From Flavobacterium resistens (GTDB taxonomy: Bacteria; Bacteroidota; Bacteroidia; Flavobacteriales; Flavobacteriaceae), in assembly GCF_900182645.1 (NCBI RefSeq), contig NZ_FXTA01000002.1:558001-622000 (forward strand): a DNA stretch of 64,000 bases. Direction: 5' to 3'. Shown here piece after piece: positions 63,487 to 64,000 of the stretch. The notes beneath the pieces are model-generated. The model ran no database searches, had not been told where the DNA came from, and saw only the letters and a list, made by a program, of their open reading frames with translations. Numbering within the stretch: the stretch's first letter is position 1; each line of letters opens with the position of its first letter. Position numbers and translations under genes: made by a program.

Positions 63487-63614
63487 TGAAAAAAAACTAT
63501 AAATAAAAAATGAAACCATATAAGGTATATAAGTAAATAGAAGTAATGTATTAAGGTATATGCTGAAATGAACTTATATACTTATATGGTTAAATATTTA
63601 AAATGCGAGAAATT

Positions 63615-64000
63615 ATGTCAAAGCTTAAAATAAATATTATTCTTTTTGGGATTGGAAATATCGGAAGCACACTGATCAATCAGATTATTGAAAGTCAGGA
63701 ATTTTTTCTTCAAAGCAAAAATGTCGATTTTCATTTCCCGATAATAACGAATTCAACAGTTGCTTTTTTCGAGAAAGAAGGCGTGGGTTATTCATGGGAA
63801 ACCAATTTCAGAGAATTAGCCGTGCCTTTCAGAGTGGAAGATATTATAGCGTTTGCAAAAGAAAATGAATTCGAAAATTTAATAGCCGTTGATGCTACTG
63901 CAAGCGACGAACTAATAAGTCATTACAATACATTGATCGAAAACGGATTTAATATTGTTGCGGTAAATAAGAAAGCCAATACGCTCCCAATAGATCTTTA
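63615..64000 (+). CDS. Homoserine dehydrogenase, N-terminal part (cut by window edge)
   Basis: About 128 codons are visible from the ATG at 63615 (an in-frame ATG at 63603 is possible). The Rossmann motif FGIGNIGSTLINQI is at 9-22 and DATASDELI, then VAVNKKANTLP, matches the NAD(P)-dependent homoserine dehydrogenase core. No aspartokinase domain precedes it, so this is a separate, probably methionine-branch enzyme, supplying homoserine for acetylation and MetY. It continues beyond the window. Confidence 0.88.
   Translation, partial: MSKLKINIILFGIGNIGSTLINQIIESQEFFLQSKNVDFHFPIITNSTVAFFEKEGVGYSWETNFRELAVPFRVEDIIAFAKENEFENLIAVDATASDELISHYNTLIENGFNIVAVNKKANTLPIDL

Noticed and set aside
63488-63508. 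Tiny ORF (MKKNYK) after metY, considered as another leader peptide
   Set aside because: Contains no run of regulatory codons and lies after, not before, a terminator.
1-64000. tRNA, rRNA, insertion sequences, prophage genes
   Set aside because: None could be recognised: no transposase or integrase-like proteins and no cloverleaf or rRNA sequence seen in the gaps. Small tRNA-like RNAs could still be missed by eye.

Overview
The window comes from a low-GC Bacteroidota genome, almost certainly a Flavobacterium or close relative. Supporting signs are the many TonB-dependent receptors with regulatory-like N-termini, DUF4249, GLPGLI, XrtF, HYC_CC_PP and DUF5686 family proteins, a PorT/SprT protein, a lipoprotein TamA-type assembly factor (TamL), and promoters of the TTG-N19-TAnnTTTG type. 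Coding density is high. I see no phage, transposase, CRISPR array, rRNA or tRNA.

Layout. 1-6.2 kb (minus strand): an outer-membrane uptake operon (hypothetical protein, STN-type TonB receptor, DUF4249 lipoprotein, large surface protein cut by the window edge). 6.4-11.4 kb (minus): pnp, rpsO, a tandem pair of MORN-repeat proteins (one fused to a TonB C-terminal domain) and a GAF-type methionine sulfoxide reductase. 11.5-16.3 kb (plus): exosortase XrtF and its partner, then a metal locus (Cys-rich protein, TonB receptor, HMA protein) and a DedA protein. 16.4-23.7 kb (minus): the cell-shape operon purH-mreB-mreC-mreD-mrdA-rodA. 23.8-39.3 kb: an ABC permease, a JmjC-like cupin protein, accD, fbaA, tamL, a SpoU methyltransferase, porT, menaquinone methyltransferase, folA, thyA, a bifunctional nuclease and etfAB. 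39.7-47.3 kb (plus): pdhB, a DUF5686 protein, an AlkA-like glycosylase, and soluble plus membrane pyrophosphatases. 47.4-56.7 kb: deoxynucleoside kinase, a GLPGLI/TonB pair, a large secreted protein and an M28 peptidase.

The most interesting part is 56.8-64 kb, a methionine regulon. metK (minus strand) has a strong promoter and a highly structured leader of about 165 nt that may be a SAM-sensing RNA. Divergent from it, a TonB-dependent receptor is preceded by a 22-codon leader peptide with 5 Met and 2 Cys, followed by an intrinsic terminator. Next comes metY (O-acetylhomoserine sulfhydrylase) and the start of homoserine dehydrogenase, preceded by a 26-codon leader peptide with 6 Met and 6 Cys and a second intrinsic terminator. 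In both leaders the end of the coding part can pair with the 5' arm of the terminator (8 of 9 pairs in the first, 11 continuous pairs including two G-U in the second). This is the arrangement expected for trp-type ribosome-mediated attenuation, here responding to charged Met-tRNA and Cys-tRNA. It predicts that the receptor imports a sulfur amino acid or precursor.

Secondary oddities: a cysteine-rich 128-residue extension on the membrane pyrophosphatase, an AccD without the zinc-ribbon cysteines, a pnp leader with a hairpin around a G-free repeated loop, a 17-bp hairpin between mreB and mreC, and short-period (7-8 nt) repeats in four gene gaps.
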